In this document: positions 11,291 to 22,389 of the stretch, in pieces
Layout: every line of letters starts with the position of its first letter
Position numbering within the stretch: position 1 is the stretch's first letter
Origin: Chara braunii
Taxonomy: Eukaryota > Streptophyta > Charophyceae > Charales > Characeae
NCBI GenBank assembly: GCA_003427395.1
Contig: BFEA01000225.1
Location: 185,044-249,043 of the forward strand
Length of the DNA: 64,000 nucleotides
Direction: 5' to 3'
Translations under genes and position numbers: made by a program
The notes under the pieces: model-generated
The model's input: only the letters and a program-made list of their open reading frames with translations
What the model was told of the DNA's origin: nothing
Database searches by the model: none

Positions 11291-11576
11291 CTTATGTAAG
11301 TAGGGTATAAAGGGATAAATCATTGAAAGACTACGAACTATTGTTTGATAAGATTAACTTTGGGTTGGTGAGAGTACGTACCGTTATGGTTTGGTCGTGC
11401 ATGTGGCTGAGTGAGATCACTACTTAGTATGAGTTTCAATTTGACAGGTATTTGCTTTAGTTGCTCGTCACGTGTTAGAGTCATAAGCGTTAGTTTCAAT
11501 TCCTGCATTTTCTGAGATAATTTTATTTTACTTAGGTCAATTATTGCATTTTCTGGGATCATTTTTTATACTTGGC

Positions 11577-12125
11577 TTTGTATAAATCTTTGTAAGTTAC
11601 TTTCTCTACGGGAAGCGCTACCGAAATTTATACAAAACCAAGGAGTTGGTAAAATTTTGTTTTTTTAAGGTTCAAATTGTCTAAAATTTGTGTTTGGCTT
11701 AGTAAAAATTTGAGAAGTCATTTTTTAAAGGAAGTGTTGCCCAAATTTTTACTAATTCAAGAAGTTGGACGAAATTAAACCTTGGGAGATCAAAGTTATA
11801 TTTAATTCTTAACTTATTTTTGTATGAATCTTGGGATAACACTTTTCTAAAGAAGTGTTGCCGAAATTTTTACAAATATAAGGAGTTTGTTAAATTCTAT
11901 CTTAAATGAACTTTAATTTTGCTTGAGCTCATTTCTGACTTAGTATAAATCTGGCAAGTCTCTTTTTCTAAAGGGAGTGCTGCCAAAAGTTTTACTAATT
12001 TGGGGAGTAAGAAAAAAATTAACTTTTCATAATTAGAGACCATCTTAGTTTTTATATTCGAGCTAATGTAAGTTATGAAAAAATATTTTTTTTTATGGGA
12101 AGCGCTGCCGAAATTTTCTTAGTTT
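11577..12125 (+). repeat. Second hairpin array, about five units with GGAAGCGCTGCC core
   Basis: Units of about 115-125 bp carry a core such as GGAAGCGCTACCGAAATTT or AAGTGTTGCCGAAATTT. Flanking arms pair within units: TTTGTATAAAT (11577-11587) with ATTTATACAAA (11626-11636), perfect over 11 bp; TTAGTAAAAATTTG (11699-11712) with CAAATTTTTACTAA (11742-11755), perfect over 14 bp; TTAGTA...TGGCA (11940-11956) with TGCCA...TACTAA (11981-11998). The other units are partial. The array stops about 25 bp before the primer-binding-site-like sequence. Confidence 0.75.
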
Positions 12126-12152
12126 AGAGGAGATAGATTGTATTTTGACAGG

Positions 12153-12166
12153 TGGCGACTCTGGCA
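12153..12166 (+). promoter_or_regulatory. Primer-binding-site-like sequence of an LTR retrotransposon
   Basis: TGGCGACTCTGGCA follows TTTTGACAGG. It begins with TGG, as does any PBS complementary to the CCA end of a tRNA, and TGGCGACTC is what I recall for Tat/Ogre-type plant elements. Only about nine to twelve bases agree, and no gag or pol is legible downstream. Confidence 0.35.
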
Positions 12167-12169
12167 ATC

Positions 12170-14556
12170 CACCCTGAATAAGAGAGATTCTGCCAAAGGT
12201 CTACCTTTTCCTTGGACACTGGCTCAGGGGTAGACTTAGTTGAAAGATAGTTTTGAGTAGTAAGAATGTGCTATGGAAATTTATTCTCCATACACTGATG
12301 ATTTAGCTTGGGCATTAACCTGTCTTATGATACAGGTCGCTTTGATCATTCTGACTCAAAATTTGAACTAGTTTCAGCTTGATCGTACAAGGATCATCTT
12401 CAGTTATCACTAATAACAAGTCGGTTGCCGATTCGTCGGTCTACGACTCAACTCCAATTCATTTTCAATGCTCGACCTAAAAGGCTTTATCCCTGGTGGC
12501 TTCTGTTGTTTTGTTAGGGTTTCCACCCGGACTTTTATTGAATGGTCATTTAACGAAGGTGCTGAGTATTTATTTTTGGAAGGTTGGACAAAGGTTGAGG
12601 CTTGCATGGCTAAAGCGAGGGGTATGAGTATAGAGAATGGTTGAAGTTGACCCCGTGTAGTGGGTGAAATTTTGTTGATTCTTTGATGTGATTGCAGGTA
12701 TGTTTTGTGATTCAAATTTTGGAACTGACTGTCTGCGATCACATACATATATATTGTGACTGTGAGAACTGATCGTCACATATTTATTCCCCTCTATGTA
12801 TATACATATGTACCTATGTTTGAGTGTTTGTATGGCCTATAGTGCTCGTGCTTAAGGTTTAACTGGGATTGAGATTAAGAAAGGAAATGAGACTCCCTTC
12901 CATTACCATTTTGCTTCTTAAAAAGTTTATTAGTCGGACGTTGGTCCTAGGCCTGGATTCGAGGTCCTTGTCCAGGATATCCCAGATCCTAGACTCCGTG
13001 TGGAAGGGATCACCCCCCACGCAGAGCCTGTTTGCCCTGCCCACCGGGCCACTCGATCTAAGGGTCGAACGTGCCGCGGAGGCTGAACGATTGTTCCTTC
13101 AGCCGTGCAATATTGTGAAGGGTTCGACCCTCACGATACTTTGAGATTGACACTTGAGTGTCATAAGCGGTACTCGGATCCACGAGGGACCGCTTGATTA
13201 TGGGCACTACATAGTACGTCATCATTGCGACTGCTTGCGTATTCATGCATAACTAGTCGATATGAGAAGGCCTTGCGTCCGCGCGGTTTTATACTAAGTC
13301 TCGGGCACGTCGCCGATCGGATTTCCACGTCGGAAGGTTATGGGATGAATACAAAAGGGACTATGAGAGTTGTTGTGTTGGTTTTTTTTGTGTTGTTTGG
13401 TATATGTGAGTGTTGTGGTGTAACACGTGGTATGTAGGGACGCATCCTAGTCGACTGACAAAGAGTCGCGCTTGGGACTTCAACCCTCGAGTGCGTCGGT
13501 TCGTGTGCGAGTCCAATAGAGGCGTAAAACCTCGCATACCCCCTATGCCACAGCGGACGAGAAACGCCCTCGACTGGTCCACCTCGACAATTGCAACTGA
13601 TTAGCTTTCGTACTGTGGACTGGTAGCTCGGCGGGGATACACCCACCGAAGGGAGGTGACAACTCCCGTAAGGTGGAGGTAAGTCGTGCCTCGCATTGAC
13701 CTTATCCTGTCGTAGGGGCTCGCGAGACGTACGGCTGGCGCACTCAGCCGAAGTGGCTTGCGGAAGCTCCATGTGTATTTGCGACGAGGATTAGACCAAC
13801 TCCTGCATGACGCGGTCGGGGGAGTCTCGCCCTGTGCAGCGTGGGACCGATGCGCTCGACATCGCCTACGGGCCATATACATAAGATTCCACACATGAAG
13901 TTGTCTGTACATCTCGATACATAGAATCACAAAGCATATACAACCTTCAGATATACATACAGCTTGCGAACGTACAACTATAATATCAGGCGGGGCGAGT
14001 CGAGTCATTAGGTGAGGTCTAGTATCTGCAGTAGGTTCAGGTAAGGGGTTCCTACTGACATTCGGATACAAATGTCCGGTGGCTATATATAATGCTTAGA
14101 CCCGGGTATGGGTAGGGATATAAGTCGCTCAAGCCAGTCCGAGTTCCTCCTGACCTTGGGTAAGCTAGGGGAAGGACGGTAAAACTACTTCAATGGGTGC
14201 TACCCTATCTGAACCAAGAGTCTATGTCTCTTGGGGCCTGTAGTAGATTGTTTGGGCCTGACGCCCGAAGTTCCCATTCGACAAGGCTCGTCCGATTCCG
14301 CTTCCACCAGGGTTGGACAACCTATCAGCCCTGGTGCCTATCACTGCTGTTTGGTCCAAGTTGCCTGCCCTTTGGGAGGGCAATGGTCCTGAGTTGGTCA
14401 CACTGAGGTAGGATAGTAGGATAGGGGGTGCGCTGAGAGTATTGACGTGAGGATGGGATGGGAGGTGGTCTCATTGTTCAGGACACCCGTGGCTCACAGC
14501 TCCAGGTAATCATTGTGCACTTGGTGACTGGCCTCTTCAACACCCTGGACTTAAAA
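12170..14556. other. No recognisable gene (12.2-14.6 kb)
   Basis: The frames here are short and domain-free. Notable pieces are an 18-bp near-palindrome containing GAAGGGTTCGACCCTC (about 13119-13134, B-box-like) and the block B/A repeat copy at 13862-13975. Local GC is higher than downstream AT-rich DNA. It could be a long retrotransposon leader, but there is no proof. Confidence 0.4.
13862..13975. repeat. Dispersed repeat, copy 2 (blocks B then A)
   Basis: Block B' (13862-13890) and block A' (13917-13975, containing ATACATAGAATCACA and AGCTTGCGAACG) match 6487-6580 in reversed order. This suggests that the source was a tandem or circular arrangement. Confidence 0.55.
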
Positions 14557-14631
14557 NNNNNNNNNNNNNNNNNNNNNNNNNNNNNNNNNNNNNNNNNNNN
14601 NNNNNNNNNNNNNNNNNNNNNNNNNNNNNNN
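14557..14631. other. Assembly gap (75 N) inside a poly(A) tract
   Basis: Unknown bases are flanked by AAAA on the left and a run of 17 A on the right (14632-14648). The gap probably marks a poly(A) tail or A-rich microsatellite that could not be sequenced or assembled. Its true length is unknown. Confidence 0.9.
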
Positions 14632-14649
14632 AAAAAAAAAAAAAAAAAG

Positions 14650-17570
14650 CTCCTAAGATCGTGGTCGAGTACGAGCGAAGACTAAAAGGGAAGGCATCAG
14701 CATGAAGCATCTCAACGGACTTTCGAAGCTAAGGGGGATGAAATGTGAGGAATGAGCCCTCGCAGGGCCCTTATCAAACATACACAGGTTATGGGCTGAG
14801 ACCCTTAGCAAGCCCCGTGCCCGCCCTAAGTGAAGGCGGACCTGAATATTCACCAGAGGTCAAAATTTGTCATTTTCCATATGTGGGTACTCAGGCAATT
14901 GCAGCACGCCAGTTGGTTGAGGAGAAGAGTGAGCTTCCATGTGCTGCGTCGTACAGTTGGGCTCAAACCTTGGTAGTTGCACTTGGGCGCACACACACAC
15001 ACAGTGCAAGGCGGATGCATCACGAATTGGCTACAGGCCTACGAAAAAGCAGCATTGTCGACGTACATACCCCAGGTTCTGAGCAAAGGCAGCAAACGGC
15101 CCAAGTCTGGAAATACTAGCCGTGCCCAATTGTAAAGGGCCCAGGCCCTCAACCGCACAGCTGGGCTTGGGCACAGGTACCGGGGCGTGATCGGAAGCTA
15201 CTGGAAGCTTCCTAGCCAGGCCACACGCAGCCAAACAGGGGCTGCTACTTCCATATAGGGAAGGAGACAGCCAGGGGCAGGAGGCTGGGCCACGCAGGCA
15301 ATGCGGTCACGCTGCTGCGCGGGACGCTGCATGCCGCGCTAGCGGCCAGGGCGCATGCGGGCGCTTGAGAGGTGAGAGGGGCGCTGCTGGGCAGCGGAGC
15401 GCGAGCAGCCATAGCCGGGCTGCAGGGCGCTAGGGGGTAAGAGGGCGATCGGTGGTCTTCAGGAAGGAGGCGAGTGGGGGTGGTCAGGGTCTGATGAGGG
15501 GAGACGAGATACATACCTGGTGCATGAGGGAGGCCGGCTATGGTGTTGACATCATGTACATTGGTCTTCAAAGTCGAAGTCAGCCTGTTACGTGAATGCG
15601 GATGTAGTAGGATAGGCAAGTAGTGTAGGCTGGGCGCTGGGCGCCAGACAGAGAGGAGCGACATTGGATACTGTGTTGGTGTGGCCTGAGGGCTTGAACA
15701 TTGGCTCATGAGTTCATTGTATTGCTCTTATTGGGATGGAATCTCGGTGCATTTGTGTTCTCTGCTTGTACACAACTACTTGGACATCTGTGTGATTTCA
15801 CAACTTGGCTTTCTGTATATCGTTCTCACTCATATTCCTTGCACAATGGTCAGCGTGTGTCGGCGTCCATCTCGGCGTCCATCTCCAAAGAATAAGGCAG
15901 AAGTTACGAAGGTACTGGCTATGGAGACCATAGCTCAAAGTCAGGTAAGAGGTCACGGGTTGAATGGCGGATGGGCTAGCCACAAACATAGCTGATTTCT
16001 CGCACCCCATGCTATAGCCCATGTTGAGCGGCTCGTCTGGCCGAAACTGCAAATCGGGCCCCTCTTTTTCTTGCATCACCGGCCCTTCCTGTCCATGGGT
16101 GTTTTCAAATCTACCCAGTCGTTGATGGAGATCAGCGCGAAAATCCGCCAAAGCGGGGACAGTCAAAGTTTTTGTGATTTCCTCCCCAGAGGCCCCCTAA
16201 GGCCGAACGGGGTATAGTTCAGGCGCCAGGCCTTGGGTACTCGTAGTTGGCGCAGAGACCCCGTTTTGGATTGGATGTACTGGCGATTCAAGTACTCCGT
16301 AGGCAAATAGGCAAAGGCAATTGTGTGTGACGAGGACGACGGACTGGCGCCTTCCCAGAATGGAAAGATGCCCAGACAGAAGGTATACCCAGAATGGAAA
16401 GAGGCTCATACAAGAGTGAAAAAAAAAAAAAAAAAATGGATACAGGGATCTGTTGCCAAAATGAAAGCGAGACAGAGATTTGAACATGACCTACGGTACC
16501 CATCCATGGTGCAAAGTTGCATGTGTTACTTCAGGTCACGCAGTCTAGTCATGTTCGCTGTGTAATATTGGCTGGCGGTCGAGCTGGCGGTGCGTGGGCA
16601 TCTGAGCGGGCTGAGTGGTTGCGGCTGGCCGGCGGGCGGGAAGAGGGCGGGCGAGCCAGCTGGGTTGGGCGGTCGGGTGAGCCTGACGGCTGCAGGGAGG
16701 AGATTGCTTGCCTTGCCTTTTTTGTATTGCCAAGCGTTGGGGAACCGGCGTTTCCGCAGCGACTATACAGCCCGCGTTGTGTAGGAGGGCCCATGCCAGT
16801 AGGGAACCCGCCAGCTATCTATCTGGGGCCAGGTCCCACTGGCGTGCGTTGTTCATTCCCGACCGCCGATTGTGGCGGGAATACACAGATCCATGGCCCG
16901 AAATGAAGAACACCATCTAGTGGGACCTGTTGTGAATAGAAGCGGCGGAAGCGCGGGAAAGACAGGGCAGGTTGTCCTGAGGCCGAACAGCAGGCAATTG
17001 TCTTTGTACAGTACAGCGGAACTGACGCCGTGGGTTCACCATCCTTTACGCGGAACAACTCATTTTCTGCAACGGCCATCCCCGCCTCCCTGTCATGTCG
17101 TCACCGCTGCCAGCCTCGGGGTCGTCGGCGCCGCTTTCCCGTTTTTGAACCCGTTTATTCAAGTACCGGTATGTGGTCTACATAATAAAAATAAAACAAA
17201 ACAATGTGGTCGCTGCAGTGCACAGAATTCATACGCAGCCCGCCCAGCCCGCCCAGCCTGCCAAATCCGCTCGCCCCGCTGGCCTCGTCCTCCCCGATTC
17301 CCTTTTCCTTGTTTTTCCCGCTTTTCCGGGAGGGGATAACTATCAATATTCCCTACCTATTTATCACCATTTGAACTCTTATCAGTCTGCAGTACAGTAC
17401 AGTTAAGCATGTACGTACCGTTCAGTGACACAAGGCGGGGAACGAGCGCCACTTCGAAATCTGTTTCGGAGGTATGAAGTAGTGAAAGGTCGGTATTCTA
17501 CAGCTGTTCCACATCTCTTCGCCTTGCGCTCGCTCTCTTTCCCTTTCTTCTGCGATCTCAAGCTTGTCAT
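14650..17570. other. No recognisable gene (14.7-17.6 kb)
   Basis: GC-rich stretches (15240-15440 and 16565-16700) create open frames on both strands without recognisable domains. A 13-bp direct duplication (CGGCGTCCATCTC) lies at about 15857-15885, and a poly(A) run of about 18 at 16419-16436. Nothing here can be assigned. Confidence 0.4.
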
Positions 17571-17573
17571 CGC

Positions 17574-17631
17574 GATATCGCCTCCCGCACAATATGAAAC
17601 TCGATCTCGCCTCCCGCACAATATGAAGCTC
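17574..17631. repeat. 29-bp tandem duplication
   Basis: Two copies of TCGCCTCCCGCACAATATGA plus flanks begin at 17578 and 17607, exactly 29 bp apart, with one or two differences. Confidence 0.8.
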
Positions 17632-17799
17632 GAGATTCGAAGCTCGCGCTTTCTTAGCTTCGTAAGCCCTTTTGCCCATGGATCGAGCAACTGAGTGACA
17701 GTCCGGCGAAGCATGCGCGCCTCTGCGCTGGCATCCGAACTCGCACGAGCCAGTTTGCAGGTGATGGTCGTTCAAATTCGCGTCACATTCGCATCGGGC

Positions 17800-17808
17800 T
17801 ATATATGG
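17800..17808 (+). promoter_or_regulatory. Candidate TATA box for the DUF1005 gene
   Basis: TATATATGG lies in otherwise GC-balanced sequence about 560 bp upstream of the start codon at 18364. That leaves room for a 5' UTR that may contain an intron; plausible splice signals are CTCCAG|GTGG at 18034 and GAG|GTAAGT at 18105. This is inference from sequence alone. Confidence 0.3.
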
Positions 17809-18075
17809 AAATCCTGTACGAGTCTCCCTCAGATGGCGGAGTATCCGGGAGTGATCATTCTGTAGAAATCGAGCCATTCAGAGTGTGAGAGGATCGGAAA
17901 GTAATCTGTGTGAAGATTGGTGCGCTGATGTACAAGGACTGGTGTACAAGCCGACGGTGGAGCTTGGACGGAACTAAGGACTGTGCGGCGGCTGGGTCTA
18001 TAGCAGTTTCAATCTATTATCTGTTGTCTCCAGGTGGCAGAGAGTCGGAGGGAACCTGAGGGGCACGGAGTTGTA

Positions 18076-18129
18076 ATGGAGGGTGCAAACTTCAAAAGAA
18101 GTGAGGTAAGTCTGTCTTCGGATCGCTAG
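18076..18129 (+). other. Possible upstream ORF, 17 codons
   Basis: An ATG at 18076 opens a 17-codon frame (MEGANFKRSEVSLSSDR) ending in TAG at 18127-18129. It lies about 235 bp before the DUF1005 start. A consensus splice donor (GAG|GTAAGT) lies within it, so it may be only the last part of a non-coding first exon. If retained in the mRNA it could damp translation. Confidence 0.25.
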
Positions 18130-18363
18130 CGTTGATCCGATACTTCGACGATAATCAAGAGTCAAGAGTCAAGACGGTCAAATCGGGAGCGAAGGGCAAG
18201 GGGGACGGGGGAATCCGCGGGGGGAGAGGGAAAGGGAGGGGGAGCCGCGGGGTGGTTTTGGTTGTGAAATATAGAGAGGACCGGGCGGGACAGCGCTGGG
18301 CGAAGCGGCTTCTCGCCGTAAGGGGATTGATCGCTCGCCTCGGGGGGGAAGTGTGGTTGGAGA

Positions 18364-19360
18364 ATGGAGACGGTGGATTTCATTCGTGTGTCCGTTAGCG
18401 GACTAGCGTTGCGTGGTTTCTCGTCCGTGAAGACAATGGGGAGCGAAGGACGAGTTGCAGCTGCAAGAAAACGCTTGGTTTTCTGTGAGATTCGGTTGGG
18501 AGGGCTTCCGTCGCAGACGGCTGAAGTGCAGATCTTGGACACTCGTGATGGGGAGGTGGACAAGGGTAAAATCGGGGCTACCTTCTACCTCGATCAAAAG
18601 GCAATGGAGGCCCTGTGCGCGCCATCGTCCTGCGGACTTCAGGCGAAGTCGGTGCTGGAGATCAACGTGCTCACGGTGGACAGAAGTGGTGGGGGCTTTC
18701 ATTGCGGAGCTTTCGAGAGACAGAGTATAGGAAAGTTCAAGTTCGATGTTACGCAGCAATGGACTGAGGGAAAGGTTCATGTGGTGCATTCTGGCTGGAC
18801 GCCCATCACGCAGAAGAGAAGGAACTCCTTTTTCATTTGTCGAAATAGGGCTCAGCAGTCGGTGATAGAACCGGAAATGCACTTACGTGTGAAGGTGGAG
18901 CCGGATCCGCGTTATGTTTTTCGATTTGCAGGGCAGACAAATCTCAGTCCGCAGATAGTGCAAACGTGTGGATCTCGTCAGCAACCTTTTTTCAGTTGCA
19001 AGTTCAGTCGAGACCGTGGCAATCGATCCAGGTGAAGTGAACAAATCCCCACCTTCCATTGCACAGCCCTTGTCTTCTCCTCACTGTCAAGTTGATGCTG
19101 ACGTCTCGCTGCGTTTCTCTCAAGTGATCTCTTACGTTCAAAGCAAGAGGGGCACAGAGCATGGGACGTTCATGGTGATATCAATCTAGCCGCCTGATGA
19201 CTCACTGAATATCCCACAACGTCTGTCATAGCCTCCTTTTCATTCCGTCTCTCCCCTTCTTCCTACGCCTTTCTGGCTAGTATAATCTTCTTATAAGGCG
19301 GTGGAGAACATGAGACGTGGCGGGAGCACGTGTGTGCGTATGTTTGTGGGTGCGTTCGTT

Positions 19361-19405
<45 letters not shown>

Positions 19406-19573
19406 TGTGCATACATACAGAAGTACTTCCATATATATCCCTGATAGTCAGGGCCAACCTCCTGATGAATCGGCGGAACTCCGAAACAGCCTGTAATAGC
19501 TCATCGTTTCATGTGCTCTTATCCCTTTCCGCCAACGGTTCACTGGGTAGCTCTTGGGGGGAGAGGGGGAGGG

Positions 19574-19627
<54 letters not shown>

Positions 19628-20765
19628 TCGGATACTCCCCACCAATAGATGGAGCCTCTCCCGGGTGCTAGTGGTATCTGCTTCTACCAGTACTACTAGC
19701 ACTGCAGGGGGCGTGTTTAAAAAAAAAGAAAAGAAAAGAAAGAGGCGATGAAAAAATGGCTGATGTAGTAGGATCCGATTCGTGCAAGACGTCATCGATA
19801 TATTAATGGCCGACTAAGGTATGTGATTATCAGGTGCGATTCGCAGGCCGCCTCAATATTATTAACGCTGTGTTATTCTATCTCTTGCTTGAATTTGGTG
19901 CAGGTACAGAAGTGGTGACGTTCTCAGGGGAAGCTCATATGAGGCAGGAGGAAGAGGGGAGGGCACCGAGAATAGGGAAAGGAAAGATTGGACGGTGATG
20001 ATCCATGATCTGTCTGGAGTTCCGATCGCTGCGGCAACTATGGTTGCGCCATTTGCTCCGTCTGCAAAAGGTGACGAGGTTACTAGAGCGCGGCCTGGAG
20101 CGTGGATGATTCTGAGACCGGATACGTGCGAGGGAAATTCCTGGCAGTCTTGGGCGAAGCTCGAAGCATGGAGGGAGAAGGGTAAGAAAGCGGTCGGCCT
20201 CCGGTTGGAAATGATGGACGAAGACCGGTTCTTGCGGTTTGGAAGCGGCGGGAGAACTGTCCCCGTTGTAGAGACGGTTGTGGATGCGGATAAGGGAGGG
20301 GTTTTCACCCTGGACACGTCGCGGGTGGCCAGATCGGGAGCGGGAAGTGCTGTGTCATCTGCGGAGGGAAGTGCTTTGTCGTCTAGGTCGGCCTCCATGG
20401 ACTCTGCTGCAAATGGATCCGGCAGGGAAAGAGGAGGCAGCAACAGCTGCAGCTTCTCATCTGCCCGCGGCTTCTTAATGAGCGTCAAGGTGGAGGGGGA
20501 GAAGAAGAGGGGTGAGAGCAAGCCGGTTGTACAGGTCAGCACGCGAAACGTTGTCCACGTGGAAGACGTGGCTGTGTTTGTGGCTTTGGCAGCAGCCGTC
20601 GATCTCAGTGTGGAAGCTTGTCGGCCTTTCAAGGACAGAAGGCGAGGTGCGACTGGCACGTCCAGTGGGGGGGCGAAGAAGACTAGCCGGGGTTTTCACG
20701 TCGGCAATCCGTTTGATTTGGGCGCCCGAGTCTTGAAATCGCGTGTCACAACCTGCGGCGTGTGA
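18364..20765 (+). CDS. DUF1005 family protein, two exons (18364-19031, 19904-20765)
   Basis: The predicted 509-residue protein belongs to the plant DUF1005 family. The N-terminus METVDFIRVSVSGLALR matches the family start (M-D-P-x-x-F-V/I-R-L-x-V). Other family landmarks are a VHSGWTPI segment (141-148), VEPDPRYVFRFAGQTNLSPQ (178-197) leading to PFFSCKFS (208-215), WTVMIHDLSGVPIAAATM (252-269), PGAWMILRP, WGKLEAWR-like WAKLEAWREKGKKAVGLRLE, and RGFLMSVKVEG with VEDVAVFVALAAAVDLSVEAC near the C-terminus. A Ser/Gly-rich linker lies at about 371-412. Exon 1 ends CCAG|GTGAAG and exon 2 begins GGTGCAG|GTACAG; codon 223 (AG|G) spans the intron and the frame closes exactly (1530 nt with stop). The molecular role of the family is unknown; from memory, one Arabidopsis/potato member (ASG1) is stress- and ABA-responsive and membrane-associated. 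The family is typical of plants, so this gene anchors the lineage of the window. Confidence 0.9.
19361..19405. repeat. Compound microsatellite (TG)n(AG)n
   Basis: About 11 TG units are followed directly by about 12 GA units within the DUF1005 intron. Confidence 0.95.
19577..19625. repeat. (GA)n microsatellite, about 24 units
   Basis: An uninterrupted GA dinucleotide run lies immediately before the SINE-like copy in the same intron. Confidence 0.95.
19626..19740 (+). mobile_element. SINE-like repeat, copy 1
   Basis: It contains the family signature CTCCCCACCAATAGATGGAG. A hairpin follows at 19665-19702 (GTGCTAGTGGTA pairing with TACTACTAGCAC, 12 bp including one G-T pair), and an A-rich tail at 19718-19740. 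Related copies lie at 37758, 38595, 43871 and 47078. Confidence 0.7.
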
Positions 20766-21510
20766 TGACCCACTTATAACATATTGCTTGCCCGTCCCTC
20801 GGTAATGTGTTCCTTTGTCGTTTTCCCCCTTGTCACGCTGGACGGCCGGCTTGGCATCTGTACTTTCCCGCCGGGAGGTTTGTATGCTGCTTTCTCTCTA
20901 CTCCTTGGTCTGCATGCCTCTCGCCCCCGTGTTTGTTATCGCACGTCACGCTATCTTTTCGTGTTATTAAGGTCAGTGCCAGTAGGATGTATGTATTTCA
21001 GCGCGGTGAGGGAAGTTCGTTATTTGTTTGAGTCCCAAGGTCGTCGTGTTTTTCCTTCGCCATTACGTTCTCTTCCCCCGTTGCCGTCATACGGTGCGGG
21101 TGCTGAAAATCGCAATGCCGGCGTTTACAATGTGCCGTCAGGAATGGGTACTTGGCGACGTCTGTCAGTGTTGTCGTCGACTTCTACTCCCGTTCGCGCG
21201 ACCACTGTACGATCGGCGTTTGAGTGGGTGGCCCTGTGTGCCTCTGTTGTTGCCAATTAAATGGGTATGCAGGTAATGTACCTCTGTCGTGAGCTGTATT
21301 TGTTATAAATAGATGTGGTCTACTTTGTTTATGCTGTTGGATATCGTCGAGTAAAGAATAACGAGCAACCATCCCGAGCGAGAGACGACGAACTTGCGGG
21401 ATCCTTGTCTCCAAGCTTTTTAGCAAAACATGAGAAGACCGCGACGGACGTGCGGGAGAGGTGAATTTTACATGGTCTGTAGGCGGAGCAAACCAATCTG
21501 GGGGAGCTGA
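20766..21510 (+). other. Probable 3' UTR and downstream flank of the DUF1005 gene
   Basis: No convincing coding frame follows the stop. The pyrimidine-rich sequence resembles a plant 3' UTR. Possible poly(A) signals are ATAAAT at about 21305 and AAAGAATAA at about 21352. The transcript end cannot be fixed. Confidence 0.3.

Positions 21511-21514
<4 letters not shown>

Positions 21515-21590
<76 letters not shown>
21515..21590. repeat. (AG)n microsatellite, 76 bp
   Basis: About 38 perfect AG units. Reading frames through it (poly Arg-Glu on one strand, poly Ser-Leu on the other) are artefacts. Confidence 0.97.
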
Positions 21591-21596
<6 letters not shown>

Positions 21597-22003
21597 GGTT
21601 GGGAAACGAGAGGAGGAAGAATGGTGGGAAGGAAGAGAGGAGAGAGCGGCAGGACTGTTTTTGTTTCCATCTCTTCAGGCATGAATGTATTTTGGAAGGG
21701 AAGAGGAATCGAGGCTTTGGTTCGTAAAGATGCGTTCGATGGATGTTGCATGGATCTTTGTGCTTTCGTTTGTCTGCTGCGTTCCGTGCATAACGACGGA
21801 CGGAAACGGTTGCATTGTTTTTTATTAACTAAGAAGATGGTATGATCCTTCGCGCTTGTCCTAGAGCTCGGGAGAAGACGTGATCGCGAGAATGGCAAAT
21901 TTATCTTTCTCTGGAGAGGCTTCAACATAGTGATCTTAACTGACATGCCACCATCAGGACGGGATACGAGGCACAGTTACAATGGCGAGTCTGCACGGTC
22001 ATA

Positions 22004-22340
22004 CAGTATTTGTAGTGGATTGCCGAGGCTTATCCAGTTGGTCATCGCGTTATCAGTTCAAGCTTGGACCCTCGAGCGAAAGTGTATGCCTCTGCTTGTG
22101 ACAACAGCTGTGCCGTCTTGTGTCTCGGATTGTGGGATTGGGAAGTTGATGGAGCATCTTTGCGACAACAGCAGTATTTGTGGTGGATTGTCGAGGCTTA
22201 TCCAGTTGGTCATCGCGTTATCAGTTCAAGCTTGGACCCTCAGGCGAAAGTGTATGCCTGCTTGTGACAACAGCTGTGCCGTCTTGTGTGTCGGATTGGG
22301 GGATTGGGAAGTTGAAGGAGCATCTTTGCGACAATAGCTG
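22004..22340. repeat. 168-bp tandem repeat, two copies plus a partial third
   Basis: CAGTATTTGTAGTGGATTG starts at 22004 and recurs at 22172, a period of 168 bp (56 codons). The copies are about 90% alike. A third, internally deleted unit continues to about 22385 (TGTCGGATTGTGGGATTGG). Frames stay open through the copies, but no known domain is seen. Confidence 0.8.
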
Positions 22341-22389
22341 GCTTCTTTTTGTTGTCGGATTGTGGGATTGGCAAGGTGGGAGGAGCACC

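Larger units (their letters stand above)
10340..12150 (+). mobile_element. Possible LTR or 5' part of a plant Tat-like retrotransposon
   Basis: This block contains two consecutive arrays of hairpin-forming units (10557-11290 and 11577-12125). It ends TTTTGACA directly before GGTGGCGACTCTGG. From memory, TGGCGACTC at this position is characteristic of the primer binding site after the 5' LTR of Tat/Ogre-lineage Ty3/gypsy elements, and degenerate GCAGCA/AAATTT arrays are common in their LTRs. The left border is not defined and no second LTR is seen, so the call is an inference. Confidence 0.35.
19032..19903 (+). other. Intron of the DUF1005 gene (872 bp) with microsatellites and a SINE-like insertion
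   Basis: The donor is CAG|GTGAAG and the acceptor TTGGTGCAG|G with a modest pyrimidine tract (TCTATCTCTTGCTT). Inside lie (TG)n at 19361-19382 running into (GA)n at 19382-19405, a second (GA)n at 19577-19625, and a SINE-like repeat copy at 19626-19740. All of the repeats are confined to the intron and the coding exons are clean. Confidence 0.8.

Noticed and set aside
15245-15709. 154-codon minus-strand frame in GC-rich DNA
   Set aside because: Ala/Pro/Ser-rich composition driven by GC content; no family recognised and no splice or promoter context.
19862-20659. Long open frame (265 codons) on the minus strand opposite DUF1005 exon 2
   Set aside because: It is antisense to a well-supported exon, lacks any known domain, and arises from codon bias of the plus-strand gene.
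21329-21946. 205-codon minus-strand frame with a long Ser-Leu run
   Set aside because: The run is the (AG)n microsatellite read in frame; the flanks have no domain.
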